Shown: positions 15,975 to 25,388 of the stretch, one piece after another | Position numbering within the stretch: position 1 is the first letter of the stretch | Layout of the letters: every line of letters starts with the position of its first letter | Assembly: GCA_024226535.1 (NCBI GenBank) | Contig: JAAELP010000127.1 | Location: 1 to 64,000, forward strand | Length of the DNA stretch: 64,000 nucleotides | Direction of reading: 5' to 3' | Origin: Planctomycetota bacterium | GTDB taxonomy: Bacteria; Planctomycetota; Phycisphaerae; Phycisphaerales; SM1A02 | Notes under the pieces: model-generated | The model's input: only the letters and a program-made list of their open reading frames with translations | What the model was told of the DNA's origin: nothing | Databases searched by the model: none | Translations under genes and position numbers: made by a program

Positions 15975-17546
15975 ATGAGCACGCGGAGCCCGACCATGCC
16001 CCCGACCGAGCGCGACCCGTTGATCCGAGCCCGCCGGGAGAAGCTCGAACGATGGCGTGAGACCCACGGCATCACCGGCTACGGCGGCCGCGTGGAGGGA
16101 CTCGTTTCGCTCCGCGAGGCGCGCGAGCGGTTCGACGAGGAGGCGCACACGGAATACGAGGCCGCGCGGGCCGACGAGAGCGCCGACGAGTCCGCCGCGG
16201 ACACCCGGTCCCGCGCGATCGTCGCCGGTCGCTGCGTCCAGCACCGGGCGATGGGCGGGCTCGTGTTCCTGGTGCTGCGCGACGACACCGGCGACCTCCA
16301 GATCAGCGTGCAGAAGAAGGCCGTCGAGCGGCCGGTCTTCAAGCTCGCCGAGAAGCTCGACTACGGCGACATCGTCGTGGCGGAGGGACCGGTCGGGAAG
16401 ACGAAGAAGGGCGAGATCTGCATCTGGGCGGATCGATTCGAGGTCCACTGCAAGAGCCTCGTGCCCCCGCCGGAGAAGTTCCACGGGCTGACCGACGCCG
16501 AGCTTCGGTACCGGCAGCGGTACGTGGACATGTACGCCAACCCCCAGACCATGGCGACGATGCGCACGCGCTCGCGGCTGATCTCGCGTATCCGGCGTTT
16601 CATGGACGAGCGCGACTATCTCGAGGTCGAGACGCCCATGATGCAGCCGCTCGCCGGCGGCGCGGCGGCGCGACCGTTCATGACGCACCACAACGCGCTG
16701 GACATCAAGCTCTTCCTGCGCGTCGCGCCGGAGCTGTACCTCAAGCGCCTGCTCGTCGGCGGGATGCCGCGTGTCTACGAGATCAACCGGAACTTCCGAA
16801 ACGAAGGCGTGGACCGGAGCCACAACCCCGAGTTCACGGCGATGGAGGTCTACGAGGCGTTCGGCGACTGCTCGACGATGCTCGAGCTGACCGAGACGCT
16901 CCTGCACGAGCTTGCCCGCGACACGGCGGGCGGCGACGCCGGTGACGACGGCCCGCGTCTGCCCTTCGGCGACCTCGTCATCGACTGGTCGCGTCCGTTC
17001 GACCGCGTCGCGTACGGCGACCTCTTCGAGCGCACGCTCGGCTTCCCGATGACCGATGTCGACCGCGTTCGCGCCGAGGGAGCGAAGCTGGGCATCGCCG
17101 GCGCCGACACCATGGATGCCTGGCTGCTCGTCAACACCGTCTACGAGCACCACTGCGAGGGGCAGCTCGATCCGGCCCGCCCGACCTTCGTCACCGACTA
17201 CCCGAGCGCGATCTCGCCGCTCACGCGTCCGCAGCCGGATCGTCCGGAGCTGTGCGACCGCTGGGAGCTGCTCATCGGCGGCATGGAGATGGGCACGGCG
17301 TACACCGAGCTGAACGACCCCGACGTCCAGCTCGAGAAGCTCACCGAGCAGCTTCGCGGCGCCGACGACGAGGAGACGACGTTCCGCACGCTCGACGAGG
17401 ACTTCATCAACGCCCTGCGTGTCGGCATGCCGCCGGCGGGCGGGCTCGGCCTCGGTATCGACCGGATCGTGATGCTGCTCACGAACTCCGCCTCGATCCG
17501 CGACGTGATCCTCTTTCCCCTGATGAAGCCCGACGACTCGGACTGA
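15975..17546 (+). CDS. lysS: Lysyl-tRNA synthetase, class II
   Basis: Class IIb aminoacyl-tRNA synthetase (523 aa) that charges tRNA-Lys. It has an N-terminal OB-fold anticodon-binding domain (about residues 75-175, RAIVAGRCVQHRAMGGLVFLVLRD) and the three class II motifs: motif 1 around FMDERDYLEVETPMMQP, motif 2 RNFRNEGVDRSHNPEFTAMEVYEAF, and motif 3 GLGLGIDRIVMLL. The open frame continues more than 1.8 kb upstream as an antisense shadow. Homology begins near the ATGs at 15975 and 15996, and the first is used. Only 27 bp separate it from the divergent pfkA start. Two-dozen extra acidic residues (ADESADESAADTR) lie before the OB domain. Confidence 0.95.
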   Translation: MSTRSPTMPPTERDPLIRARREKLERWRETHGITGYGGRVEGLVSLREARERFDEEAHTEYEAARADESADESAADTRSRAIVAGRCVQHRAMGGLVFLVLRDDTGDLQISVQKKAVERPVFKLAEKLDYGDIVVAEGPVGKTKKGEICIWADRFEVHCKSLVPPPEKFHGLTDAELRYRQRYVDMYANPQTMATMRTRSRLISRIRRFMDERDYLEVETPMMQPLAGGAAARPFMTHHNALDIKLFLRVAPELYLKRLLVGGMPRVYEINRNFRNEGVDRSHNPEFTAMEVYEAFGDCSTMLELTETLLHELARDTAGGDAGDDGPRLPFGDLVIDWSRPFDRVAYGDLFERTLGFPMTDVDRVRAEGAKLGIAGADTMDAWLLVNTVYEHHCEGQLDPARPTFVTDYPSAISPLTRPQPDRPELCDRWELLIGGMEMGTAYTELNDPDVQLEKLTEQLRGADDEETTFRTLDEDFINALRVGMPPAGGLGLGIDRIVMLLTNSASIRDVILFPLMKPDDSD

Positions 17547-17600
17547 ACGGGGCCGCTACCGGGGCCGATACCTAGGATGGTTGGGGGCCGGAGACACCGC

Positions 17601-19151
17601 ATGTCGACCACCCGTCGCTGGCTCGTCGCGCCGCTCGTGCTGCTCACGTTGCTCGTGCTCGGCCAGGCGCCTCCCGTAGCGCCGGACAAGCCGGACACCA
17701 CCGCCGCGACACCGCGGGCGACCGAGGGCCCGGCGTGGCGGACGGAGTGGGAGCACTGGTACACGCTGGAGATCGGCGGGGCGCCGGCGGGCTGGATGCA
17801 CGAGGTGCTGTTCACGAACGAGACGCACCACCGCAGCGTGAGCACGGCCACGATCCGGATCCGCCGCACCGGCACGACCCTCGAGATCCACACCGTCGAC
17901 GAGTTCACCGAGACGCACGCCGGCGAGCCCGTCCGTGTCAAGTCCGAGCAGGATCTTGCCCAGCAGAAGATGGTCACGACGTGGACCTTCCACGACGACC
18001 ACGTGCGGTCCGAGGCCATGCAGGGCGGGCGCACCGTCGACCAGAATCTGCCGCTGCCGGAGGGCGCGTGGCTGACGCCCATGGCCGTCCAGCGGTACTG
18101 GCGGATGCGCAGAGACGCGGACGCGACGGAGATCACCTACCGCTCGCTGAGCCTCGAATCCGGTCTGGAGCCGGTCACCACGAAGCACGTGTTCCAGGGC
18201 GCCCGGACCTTCGAGTTCGACGGCCGCACGCTGGACGCCACGGCGTGGACGACGACGACCAGCGCCATGCCGGGGCTGGTGGCGACGACGACCTTCTCCC
18301 GGGACGGGCACGTTCTGGAAGAGACCGCCGACATCCCGCTCGGGCGCATGACGACGCGGATCGCGACGCGCAAGCAGGCGCTGGCGGTCGGCGCGGCCCC
18401 GCCGCCGGAACTCATGGTCACGACCTTCGTCGCCGCCGACCAGCCGATCCGCAAGGCGCGGGAGACAACGCGTTCCACGCTCCGCCTGCGCACGCGCGAG
18501 GGCGAGATGCCGGAGCTTCCCTCCACCGGCGCGCAGCGGGTCGAACCGGGTGACGACGCGCGATCCGTCACGCTGCACGTGAACACGCTGCACCCGCTCC
18601 CGGCGACGGAAGTGGAGCGCGCTGACGAGACGTACCGCCGGGCGTCGGCGATGGCCAACGCCGACGATCCGCTCCTGAAGAAGCACGCCCGGCGCGCCTG
18701 CCGCAGCGCGAGCGGCGACCCCCGCGCGAAGGCGGAGGCGCTGCGCCGCTACGTGCGTGACCACATCTCGTCCAAAGACCTCGACACCGCGTTCGCCAGC
18801 GCGTCGGAGACCGCGCGGATGCGCACCGGCGACTGCTCGGAGCACGGAGTGCTCCTCTGCGCACTGCTCCGCGCCGAGGGCATCCCCGCCCGCGTGGCGT
18901 CGGGGCTCGTCTACATCGACGCCTTCGGGAACGAGCGGAACGTCTTCGGCTGGCACATGTGGACCCAGGCTCTCGTCGACGGTCACTGGATCGACCTCGA
19001 CGCCACGCTCCGCGACTCCTACGACGCCGTGCACGTCCTCACGGGCACGAGCAGCCTCGCCGACGGCATGGGCACGGGCGACATGGTGGCGATGCTCATG
19101 CTGATCGGGAACCTGGAGATCGAGGTGGTGGACGTCGGGTATGACCGATGA
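17601..19151 (+). CDS. Secreted transglutaminase-like protein
   Basis: A 516-aa exported protein. The signal segment WLVAPLVLLTLLVLGQAP begins near residue 8. Residues up to about 370 form a long beta-rich region that I do not recognise. The last ~140 residues are a transglutaminase-like core with a full triad: Cys412 in TGDCSEHGVLLCALLRAEGIPAR, His452 in GWHMWTQAL, and Asp465 in WIDLDAT. Such proteins act as peptidases or amide-transfer enzymes in the periplasm, and the target here is unknown. The start at 17601 has GGAGA upstream and opens directly on the signal peptide. Its stop overlaps the next ATG by four bases. Confidence 0.8.
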   Translation: MSTTRRWLVAPLVLLTLLVLGQAPPVAPDKPDTTAATPRATEGPAWRTEWEHWYTLEIGGAPAGWMHEVLFTNETHHRSVSTATIRIRRTGTTLEIHTVDEFTETHAGEPVRVKSEQDLAQQKMVTTWTFHDDHVRSEAMQGGRTVDQNLPLPEGAWLTPMAVQRYWRMRRDADATEITYRSLSLESGLEPVTTKHVFQGARTFEFDGRTLDATAWTTTTSAMPGLVATTTFSRDGHVLEETADIPLGRMTTRIATRKQALAVGAAPPPELMVTTFVAADQPIRKARETTRSTLRLRTREGEMPELPSTGAQRVEPGDDARSVTLHVNTLHPLPATEVERADETYRRASAMANADDPLLKKHARRACRSASGDPRAKAEALRRYVRDHISSKDLDTAFASASETARMRTGDCSEHGVLLCALLRAEGIPARVASGLVYIDAFGNERNVFGWHMWTQALVDGHWIDLDATLRDSYDAVHVLTGTSSLADGMGTGDMVAMLMLIGNLEIEVVDVGYDR

Positions 19152-20077
19152 CGCATGATCTCCCCATCCTGCCGGAACGATCCGTCGACGCCCACAAGGG
19201 CACGTTCGGCACCGTCTGCGTGATCGGGGGGCAGGCGGCGGCTCCCCGCGTGATGATCGGGGCGCCGGCGTTCGCGGCGACCGCGGCGCTCAGGAGCGGG
19301 TGCGGGCTGGCGGTGCTGGCCGTGCCGTCGCCGATCATGCCCGCGGCGCTCGTGATCGCTCCGGGGGCGACGGGACTTTCCCTGCCCGTGGACGGATCGC
19401 GCTCGCTCAAGCCCAGCGCGGTGGCCGAGTTGCTCGACGAGCGCGCCGGTGACTTCGACTGTCTCGCCATCGGCCCCGGGTGGGGAGACGAAGAGCCGCA
19501 GCAGCAGGTTCTCGTGCGGCTGCTCGCGCGTGAAGGCGCGCCGATGGTGGTGGACGCCGACGCGCTCAACGCGATGACGCGGATCCCCGAGGTCCAGGGC
19601 GACCTGCGTCGGCCGATGGTCCTGACCCCGCATCCGGGCGAATACCGGCGTCTGGCGCGGCACTTCAAGCTCGATCCGGAGACCGACGGCCCCGCGCGGC
19701 GACGGGCCGCCGCCGAGGCGCTCGCCCGGCGCCTGGGGTGCGTGGTGGTGCTCAAGGGTGCGCAGACCGTCATCAGCGACGGGCTCGAGACCGCGGTGAA
19801 CGAGACCGGCAACGTCGCGCTTGCGACCGCGGGCACGGGCGACGTGCTCACGGGCGTCATCGCGGGCCTCGTCGCGCAGTTCCGGGGCTCGTCGAGCGGC
19901 GGGGCCCTCGGCCTGTTCGACTGCTCGCGGGTCGGTGTCCACCTCCACGGTCGTGCCGCCGACCTGTGGGCAAGCCGCCACGGCTACGCGGGGATGACGG
20001 CGGGGGACCTCGTGGACCTCGTGCCCGAGGCGCTGGCCGAACTTCCACGGGGCGCCGGGATCGAAGCGAAGCCCTGA
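19148..20077 (+). CDS. nnrD: ADP/ATP-dependent NAD(P)H-hydrate dehydratase
   Basis: Ribokinase-fold repair enzyme (309 aa) that dehydrates damaged NADHX/NADPHX back to NAD(P)H using ADP or ATP. Supporting motifs are HKGTFGTVCVIGG at residues 16-28, VVDADALN near 136, LTPHPGEYRRL near 158-168, VVLKGAQTVI near 200, and the nucleotide/catalytic loop NETGNVALATAGTGDVLTGVIAGL near 220-243 with the conserved GTGD. The NnrE epimerase domain, often fused at the N-terminus, is absent, so epimerase must be elsewhere. Coupled to the transglutaminase gene by an ATGA overlap, although a functional link is not evident. Confidence 0.93.
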   Translation: MTHDLPILPERSVDAHKGTFGTVCVIGGQAAAPRVMIGAPAFAATAALRSGCGLAVLAVPSPIMPAALVIAPGATGLSLPVDGSRSLKPSAVAELLDERAGDFDCLAIGPGWGDEEPQQQVLVRLLAREGAPMVVDADALNAMTRIPEVQGDLRRPMVLTPHPGEYRRLARHFKLDPETDGPARRRAAAEALARRLGCVVVLKGAQTVISDGLETAVNETGNVALATAGTGDVLTGVIAGLVAQFRGSSSGGALGLFDCSRVGVHLHGRAADLWASRHGYAGMTAGDLVDLVPEALAELPRGAGIEAKP

Positions 20078-20133
20078 GTCCCGCCGTTTGCAGGTACACT
20101 GTTCGGCTCGATCCACCCCCCAGGGAGGCCCCT

Positions 20134-21120
20134 ATGGCGGTCACCACCCACACCGATCTCCGCACGCTCGCCGCCAACACGTACGTGGATGGCACCTACA
20201 GCATCTACAACCCGCAGATCGGGGCCACGCGGAACGGCAAGCCCTTCCTGAAGTGCCTTCTGCGTGACGCGACCGGCGAGGTGGCGGCGCGGCAGTGGTC
20301 GTTCGACGAGAAGAACTTCGCCGATCTCGAGGGCAGCGGGTTCGTCTGGGTCGCCGGCCACAGCCAGCTCTACAACGGGCAGGTGCAGTTCATCATCGAG
20401 CAGATCAAGCCGGCGACGGTGAGCGAGGAGGAGATGGCCGCGTTGCTGCCGACGACCTCGCGCGACATCGGCGAGATGTTCGAGCGCGTGCAGCGCTGCC
20501 TCGGCACGCTGGAGCACCCCGCGATGAAGGCGCTGGCCGAAACCTACCTCGGCGACGAGCAGCTCATGCGCAGCTTCCGCCTGGCGCCGGCGGCGATGAA
20601 CGTGCATCACGCGTGGATCGGGGGGCTGCTGGAGCACACGCTCCAGCTTCTCGAGCTCGCCCACGCCATGCTTCCCCTGTACCCGCAGCTCAACCGCGAC
20701 CTCGTGCTCATGGGCCTGTTCCTGCACGACCTCGGCAAGACCGTGGAGCTGTCGTGGGATCAGGGTTTCAACTACACGGCGGACGGCAACCTGATCGGCC
20801 ACGTCGTGCGCGGCGCGATCTGGCTCCAGGTGAAGGCGGCGGTCGCGGCCAAGAGCAGCGGCCACAAGCTGCCGGGCGATGCGCTCCGCGTACTCCAGCA
20901 CATCATCATCAGCCACCACGGTCAGTTGGAGTACGGCGCCGCCAAGAGCCCCGCCACTCCGGAGGCGATCTTCGTCTCGCAGCTCGACGACCTCGACGCG
21001 AAGACGCAACTCGCCCTCACCGCCGCCGGCCGCGACGACCAGGCCGCCGGCGGTCCGTTCACCGACAAGATCTGGGCGCTCGGAACGCGGATCTACCGGC
21101 CCGACCCGCTGGCTACTTGA
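20134..21120 (+). CDS. 3'-5' exoribonuclease of the YhaM family
   Basis: A 328-aa protein with the YhaM layout: an N-terminal OB-fold (LKCLLRDATGEVAARQWSFD, about residues 40-60; FVWVAGHSQLYNGQVQFII, about 72-90) and a metal-dependent HD domain (HHAWIGGLLEHTLQLLELA, about 155-173; FLHDLGK with H198-D199; HIIISHHGQLEYGA near 255). YhaM-type enzymes degrade RNA or single-stranded DNA from the 3' end. The open frame begins inside nnrD, but AGGGAGG six bases before ATG 20134 fixes the start. It is preceded by a 56-bp gap after nnrD and probably shares its transcript. Confidence 0.9.
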   Translation: MAVTTHTDLRTLAANTYVDGTYSIYNPQIGATRNGKPFLKCLLRDATGEVAARQWSFDEKNFADLEGSGFVWVAGHSQLYNGQVQFIIEQIKPATVSEEEMAALLPTTSRDIGEMFERVQRCLGTLEHPAMKALAETYLGDEQLMRSFRLAPAAMNVHHAWIGGLLEHTLQLLELAHAMLPLYPQLNRDLVLMGLFLHDLGKTVELSWDQGFNYTADGNLIGHVVRGAIWLQVKAAVAAKSSGHKLPGDALRVLQHIIISHHGQLEYGAAKSPATPEAIFVSQLDDLDAKTQLALTAAGRDDQAAGGPFTDKIWALGTRIYRPDPLAT

Positions 21121-21244
21121 ACGCCTCCAGCCGCGCGACGCTCGATCGGCACCGTTTGAGTCTCGGCCACAGCGGGTCGTTCGGTGGAAGATTCGCCGCG
21201 CGCCTAGAGTTGGCACCCATACGACGATGTCGAAAGGAAGGCCC

Positions 21245-22024
21245 ATGCGTCGAGCACCGCGTGTCCTGATCGGGATCCCCGTCTACAACGAACGCCGGTA
21301 CGTGACCCGGGTGCTCGCCGAGGTCCGGCGGTTCGCCGAGGACGTCCTCGTCATCGACGACGGCTCCACCGACGAGACGCCGATGCTCCTCGCCCGCCAG
21401 CCGGTGGAGGTCATTCGGCACGCGGAGAATCGCGGCTACGGGCGGTCGATGCAGGACATGCTTCGCTGGGCCCTGTTCGACGGCTTCGACTGGCTGATCA
21501 CGATGGACTGCGACGAGCAGCACGAGCCGGCGGCGATCCCGCGGTTCGTCGAGGCGATCCGCAACGACGGGGCCGACGTGATCTCCGGCAGCCGCTACCT
21601 CTCGCGCTTCGCCGACGATCACGATCCGCCCGGCGACCGGCAGAAGATCAACCGCGCGATCACCGACGAGCTGAACGCCCGGCTCGGGCTCGGGATCACG
21701 GACGCCTTCTGCGGCTTCAAGGCGTACCGCGTCGAGGCGTGCCGCGAGATGAAGCTCGACGTCGACGGGTACGACTTTCCCATGCAGTTCTGGGTGCAGG
21801 CCGTCGCGCGCGGGCTCGTGGTCGAGGAGATCCCGATCCGGCTCATCTACAACGACCCGGACCGGAGCTTCGGCGGACCCCTCGACGAGCCGGAGTCGCG
21901 CCTGCACCACTATCACCGGACGATGCACCGTGAGCTGAAGCGCTGCGCGACGATGCTGCCGCCCGACGCCCTCGCGGGGCTCGACCGATGTCCGGCGTGC
22001 GCGCTTCAGCCGTGCGACGCCTGA
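21245..22024 (+). CDS. Family 2 glycosyltransferase (dolichol-phosphate-mannose-synthase-like)
   Basis: A 259-aa soluble GT2 transferase. VLIGIPVYNERRYVTRVL at residues 7-24 and VLVIDDGSTDETPML are the nucleotide-sugar binding signatures. The metal-binding DxD is D88-C89-D90 in TMDCDEQHEPAAIP, and the acceptor side shows ISGSRYLSRF and ITDAFCGFKAYR. No membrane helix is present, unlike many polyprenyl-phosphate transferases, so it may use a soluble or peripheral partner. The sugar and acceptor are unknown. Of two in-frame ATGs, the one at 21245 is chosen because AAGGAAGG precedes it; the first (21227) has no site. The C-terminus has CPAC and CDA cysteines. Confidence 0.87.
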   Translation: MRRAPRVLIGIPVYNERRYVTRVLAEVRRFAEDVLVIDDGSTDETPMLLARQPVEVIRHAENRGYGRSMQDMLRWALFDGFDWLITMDCDEQHEPAAIPRFVEAIRNDGADVISGSRYLSRFADDHDPPGDRQKINRAITDELNARLGLGITDAFCGFKAYRVEACREMKLDVDGYDFPMQFWVQAVARGLVVEEIPIRLIYNDPDRSFGGPLDEPESRLHHYHRTMHRELKRCATMLPPDALAGLDRCPACALQPCDA

Positions 22025-22025
22025 G

Positions 22026-23426
22026 ATGCCCCTGGACCTGATCATCGAGCCGCGGTGTCGCGCGTGGGGCGACTGCCTCCGCGCCGAGGCGGACGGGACG
22101 GTGTTCGGTCACCCGCTGAGCGCGTGGCGCGAGAAGACGCGGCGCGAGCTCGGCCTGGACACGACACGCCCGATCATCGCCACCGGTCACCAGACGCTGC
22201 TCTGGCACCCGGGCATCCTCGTGAAATACCTCGCCGCCGACGCGGTCGCGCGGAGCGAGGACTTCGCCACGGCGAACCTGATCGTGGATCAGCACGCCGG
22301 CGGGTTCGGCGAGTACGAGGTACCCGTGCGCCGACGCGACGGCGCGCTCGCGGTGCGGCGCATCGAGCTGACCCGCCCGCGGCCCGAGGTGCCGATGTCG
22401 CTGCACGAGCCGTTCGTGCCGCAGGGTTCGCCGGCGCTGCCCCCGTCGACGCCGCCGACGGTGGCGGCGGGCGTGCTGCGTATCGACGAGGCGGTCCGCG
22501 CCCACGCCGACGCGCCGGAAGCCGCGACCCAGATGGGCGAGGCGCTCGGTGACCTGATGTCACCGTGGGTGCGGCGCTTCCCGCCGGTGAAGGCGAGCGA
22601 GCTGCTGGAGACGTCGCTCGCGCGGGCGTTGCTGGGCGAGATGGCACGCGACCCGCAACGCTGCGTCCACGCGTACAACGAGGCCGTGGCGTCTCTGCCG
22701 GAAGCGGGCATCCATCCGCTGCTCGTGCGCGACGACTACGTCGAGCTACCGCTGTGGCGGATCCGCGAAGACCGGCGTCGCATGCACGCCTACGACGGCG
22801 ACGTGACGACCGAGCGCGAGCCGGGGGAGCCGGGCCCGCGTCTCATGCCCCGCGCCCTGCTCATGACCGCGCTCATCCGGCTGGGCATGTGCGACCTGTT
22901 CGTGCACGGCACCGGCGGCGCGAACTACGACCGCGCGATGGTGCGGTGGATCGAGACGTGGCTCGGGGTCACGCCGGCGCCGGTCGTCGTCGCTTCAGCG
23001 AGCCTGCGATTGCCGCTGGCGGACAGTGATGAAACCGCGCCCGACGTCCGCGCCGCCGAGGCCGAGGCGCGTCGCGCCTGGCACGATCCCGAGCCGCCGG
23101 AGCCCGGCTCCGCGGACGCGCCGCACCCGGGACCGGTCAAGCGCGCGTTGCTGGAGGCCGTCGATCATGCGACGCGGCGTTCGCCGGAGCGCCGCGCCGC
23201 GTTCTTCACGATGCACCGGCACCTGGACACGCTGCGCGGCACCCACGCCGGGTACGTCGAGCAGCGTCAGCGCCGGGCCACCGACGCGCGACGGCTCGTG
23301 GCCGAGGCGTCCATCGCCGGCCGCCGCGACTGGCCGTTCCCGCTGTACGGTCACCGCGCGATCGACGAGCTGGCGGAGGCGGTGCGGCGCGAGGTCGGGG
23401 CGGGCCGTCCAACGATCAGCGACTAG
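22026..23426 (+). CDS. Conserved unknown protein, distantly BshC-like
   Basis: A 466-aa cytosolic protein that begins one base after the glycosyltransferase stop, so the two are probably co-translated. Residues about 47-72 (PIIATGHQTLLWHPGILVKYLAAD) recall the TGQQ/TGHQ nucleotide-binding opening of BshC, the cysteine-adding enzyme of bacillithiol synthesis. RLMPRALLMTALIRLGMCDLFVHGTGGANYDRAMV at about 277-311 sits where BshC has its second conserved block. The C-terminal coiled-coil of BshC is only loosely recognisable (AAFFTMHRHLDTLR). The resemblance is by eye and distant, so I leave the function open. It ends 25 bp before the second palindromic repeat. Confidence 0.6.
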   Translation: MPLDLIIEPRCRAWGDCLRAEADGTVFGHPLSAWREKTRRELGLDTTRPIIATGHQTLLWHPGILVKYLAADAVARSEDFATANLIVDQHAGGFGEYEVPVRRRDGALAVRRIELTRPRPEVPMSLHEPFVPQGSPALPPSTPPTVAAGVLRIDEAVRAHADAPEAATQMGEALGDLMSPWVRRFPPVKASELLETSLARALLGEMARDPQRCVHAYNEAVASLPEAGIHPLLVRDDYVELPLWRIREDRRRMHAYDGDVTTEREPGEPGPRLMPRALLMTALIRLGMCDLFVHGTGGANYDRAMVRWIETWLGVTPAPVVVASASLRLPLADSDETAPDVRAAEAEARRAWHDPEPPEPGSADAPHPGPVKRALLEAVDHATRRSPERRAAFFTMHRHLDTLRGTHAGYVEQRQRRATDARRLVAEASIAGRRDWPFPLYGHRAIDELAEAVRREVGAGRPTISD

Positions 23427-23447
23427 CGCGGTTCGAGTGGAATCAGT

Positions 23448-23600
23448 TCGGAATCCGAGATCCGAAATCCGCATTCCGCAACCCCCGATCCTTGATCCAC
23501 GATCCTCAACACGCCAATACCCAATGGGGATTGTCGGATCGTGAATCAAGAACTTGGGCTTGCGGAATGCGGATTTCGGAATCCGGATTTCGGAGTTGGC
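23448..23600. repeat. Palindromic intergenic repeat, copy 2
   Basis: A roughly 150-bp near-complete palindrome. The left arm contains CCGAAATCCGCATTCCGCAA and CTTGATCCACGATCC. The right arm contains GGATCGTGAATCAAGAACTT and TTGCGGAATGCGGATTTCGG. Even the middle pairs (CAAT and CCCA against TGGG and ATTG around 23515-23533). It fills the gap between two convergent genes and ends at the base before the TAA of the minus-strand gene. It shares its core with copy 1 at 2311-2450. Placement and symmetry fit a two-way terminator, although there are no T-runs. Confidence 0.82.
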
Positions 23601-25100
23601 TTATGGCTGGTCCGGCGTCATTTTGCCCGTCGCCAAACCCTTGTCCTTCCAGATGCGGTGGAGGTCGGCGAGCTCGACGAGCTCCGTGACCGGGCCGTTG
23701 GGCCAGTTGCGTCTGCGCAGCTCGCCCGTTTCGTCGTAGACGGATTCGATCAATGCGCCCTCGCTGCGGGTCTGGCTCTTGAGCCGCCAGCGGCCGGCGC
23801 CCTCGGAGGCCGGCGCCCACGCGTCGGAGCGGAGCGAGACGGACATCCGGCCGCCGGTGTTGTCGAAGCAATAGGTGTTCATGTTGAGCTGCGAGCCGCC
23901 CTGGCGGGGCATGAGCACGCCGAGCGCCCAGCGAATCGGCTGGGACATGTACGCCTCGGGCACACGCCAGCTCCGCTGGTCGCGGCTGGCGGCGTTGCTG
24001 CCGCTGTTGATGATCGTGAGCGTGCCGTACGGGTCGCCGGTGCGTTTCGGGGTGCGGATGCCGGTGAGCGCCTCGCTCAGTTCCCGGCCGCGGTGCCGGC
24101 GGGTCCCGCGGATCGACCATGCTTCCTGGGACTGGTCCCACGCCATCCAGTAGTAGGCCTGCGAGTCGTACGTCGAGTCCGATCCGCTCTCCAGGTAGTG
24201 GCCATGCACATGCACGAGCAGGCCGAAGGTCTGCTCGGTCGGATCGTAGTTGGACTCGGGTTGGCTCGGATCGATTGCGCCGAGCTTGCCCTCGCTGAAC
24301 TCCAGGAGGTAGTAGCCCAGCTCCGTGTCCGTGGCGACGCCGGTGACCGCGGCCGGCATGTAGTAGCGGTACCACCGCTCGCGGCCGATCAGGCTGCGCA
24401 GGCGTTCCGCGGTCGCGGCGGCGAGAAAGTCGCGTCCGGCGTCCAGTTTCGCCTTGCGGGCCTGGGCGACGTCGGTGAGCGGGGTCAGCTCGATCGTCGA
24501 GAACGAAGAGCCGAGGAGGGCCCGGGTCCGTCCGAAGTCCGTGGGCAGGGTCTGGATGGCGAACACCAGCAGCTCGCGATCGGCGAGCGGCAGCATGAGC
24601 CAGCCGCTGATCACCGGCTCGCCGCCCGTGGATTGCTGGCGGACGTAGCAGAGCTGACCGGTGAGCGGGCCGATCGTCACGACCTCGTTGGAGATGACGT
24701 CCGCCGGCTGGCCGGCGCGTTGCCAGCTCTCCAGCATCTGCTGGACCTGGGCGGCGGGGGTCGGCCGGGGGAGGTTCGAGATCAACGGCTGGACCCGGAT
24801 CGACCACGTCGGGATGTCCGCTCCGTCCACGAGGTTCACCGTCGTACGCCCCTCGAGCCGCTGGAGGTGGAATGAGGAGCCGGCGGGGCGGTGGAACTGG
24901 AGCCCCAGCGACTCGATCGCGAGCGGCTGGGGCTCGAGACCCATGCGCTGGAAGTCCCCGGGCGTTCTGGGGTCGAGGCTCGGGCTCTGGGCGGCCGTGG
25001 GCAGGACCGCCGCAGCCGCGACGGCGGCGACGAGCAGGGCGGCGAACCGGGAGACCCGGCAGCGCGATCGGGGGAGGGGGCGGGGGGTGAGTCCAGTCAT
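23601..25100 (-). CDS. Secreted protein of unknown function
   Basis: A 499-aa exported protein without a family I recognise. The signal peptide spans about residues 16-37 ([23 protein letters not shown]). The mature part is hydrophilic and beta-rich. It has two halves: residues 50-210, with YVRQQ and [22 protein letters not shown], a pattern like proteins that test lipoprotein or user-value fits, and residues 230-499, with [28 protein letters not shown] and [13 protein letters not shown]. No catalytic motif is evident. The start ATG lies 107 bp from the ribosomal promoter on the other strand. The gene is flanked at its 3' end by the palindromic repeat. Confidence 0.7.
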   Translation of the reverse strand: MTGLTPRPLPRSRCRVSRFAALLVAAVAAAAVLPTAAQSPSLDPRTPGDFQRMGLEPQPLAIESLGLQFHRPAGSSFHLQRLEGRTTVNLVDGADIPTWSIRVQPLISNLPRPTPAAQVQQMLESWQRAGQPADVISNEVVTIGPLTGQLCYVRQQSTGGEPVISGWLMLPLADRELLVFAIQTLPTDFGRTRALLGSSFSTIELTPLTDVAQARKAKLDAGRDFLAAATAERLRSLIGRERWYRYYMPAAVTGVATDTELGYYLLEFSEGKLGAIDPSQPESNYDPTEQTFGLLVHVHGHYLESGSDSTYDSQAYYWMAWDQSQEAWSIRGTRRHRGRELSEALTGIRTPKRTGDPYGTLTIINSGSNAASRDQRSWRVPEAYMSQPIRWALGVLMPRQGGSQLNMNTYCFDNTGGRMSVSLRSDAWAPASEGAGRWRLKSQTRSEGALIESVYDETGELRRRNWPNGPVTELVELADLHRIWKDKGLATGKMTPDQP

Positions 25101-25206
25101 GGAGACACTCTATGGGCTTCGGGGTTGGAGGGCTCAGGGATCGGGCATCGGTTCGTCCCGCGGTGGAGGCTCGCTAAATTTGGATGGAATCGCCCTTTCA
25201 CGCGTG

Positions 25207-25234
25207 TTGACAGGATTTCCGCGACACGTATGAT
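25207..25234 (+). promoter_or_regulatory. Sigma70 promoter of the ribosomal protein cluster
   Basis: TTGACA (perfect -35), a 16-bp spacer and TATGAT (5 of 6 to the -10 consensus) give the strongest housekeeping promoter in the window. The expected start is near 25241, about 148 bases before rpsJ. No other equally good promoter was seen before rplQ, so most of the cluster may depend on this one. Confidence 0.8.
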
Positions 25235-25240
25235 TCGCGG

Positions 25241-25388
25241 TTCGCACCTTTCGGGAGGGGTGACTGGTTTTCAGGCGCAGCCGTGGCGTCTACGCGCGGC
25301 CTCGACCGGCCTTCCGGCCGACACGGGGATCTGCGCGGCGGCGGCGCTGCCGACCAATCGTCCCGGGGGTGCGGGTTCGGAGACTCGG
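25241..25388 (+). promoter_or_regulatory. Leader region of the rpsJ transcript
   Basis: Predicted 5' untranslated stretch between the promoter and rpsJ. It contains a stable short hairpin, CGGCC-TTCC-GGCCG, at 25307-25320. In other bacteria the S10 leader is the site of feedback by ribosomal protein L4. I cannot tell whether this one works the same way. No reading frame in it looks real. Confidence 0.45.

Noticed and set aside
21211-21226. TGGCAC-like sequence before the GT2 gene, suggestive of sigma54
   Set aside because: There is no GC at the -12 position after ten bases, so the required spacing fails.
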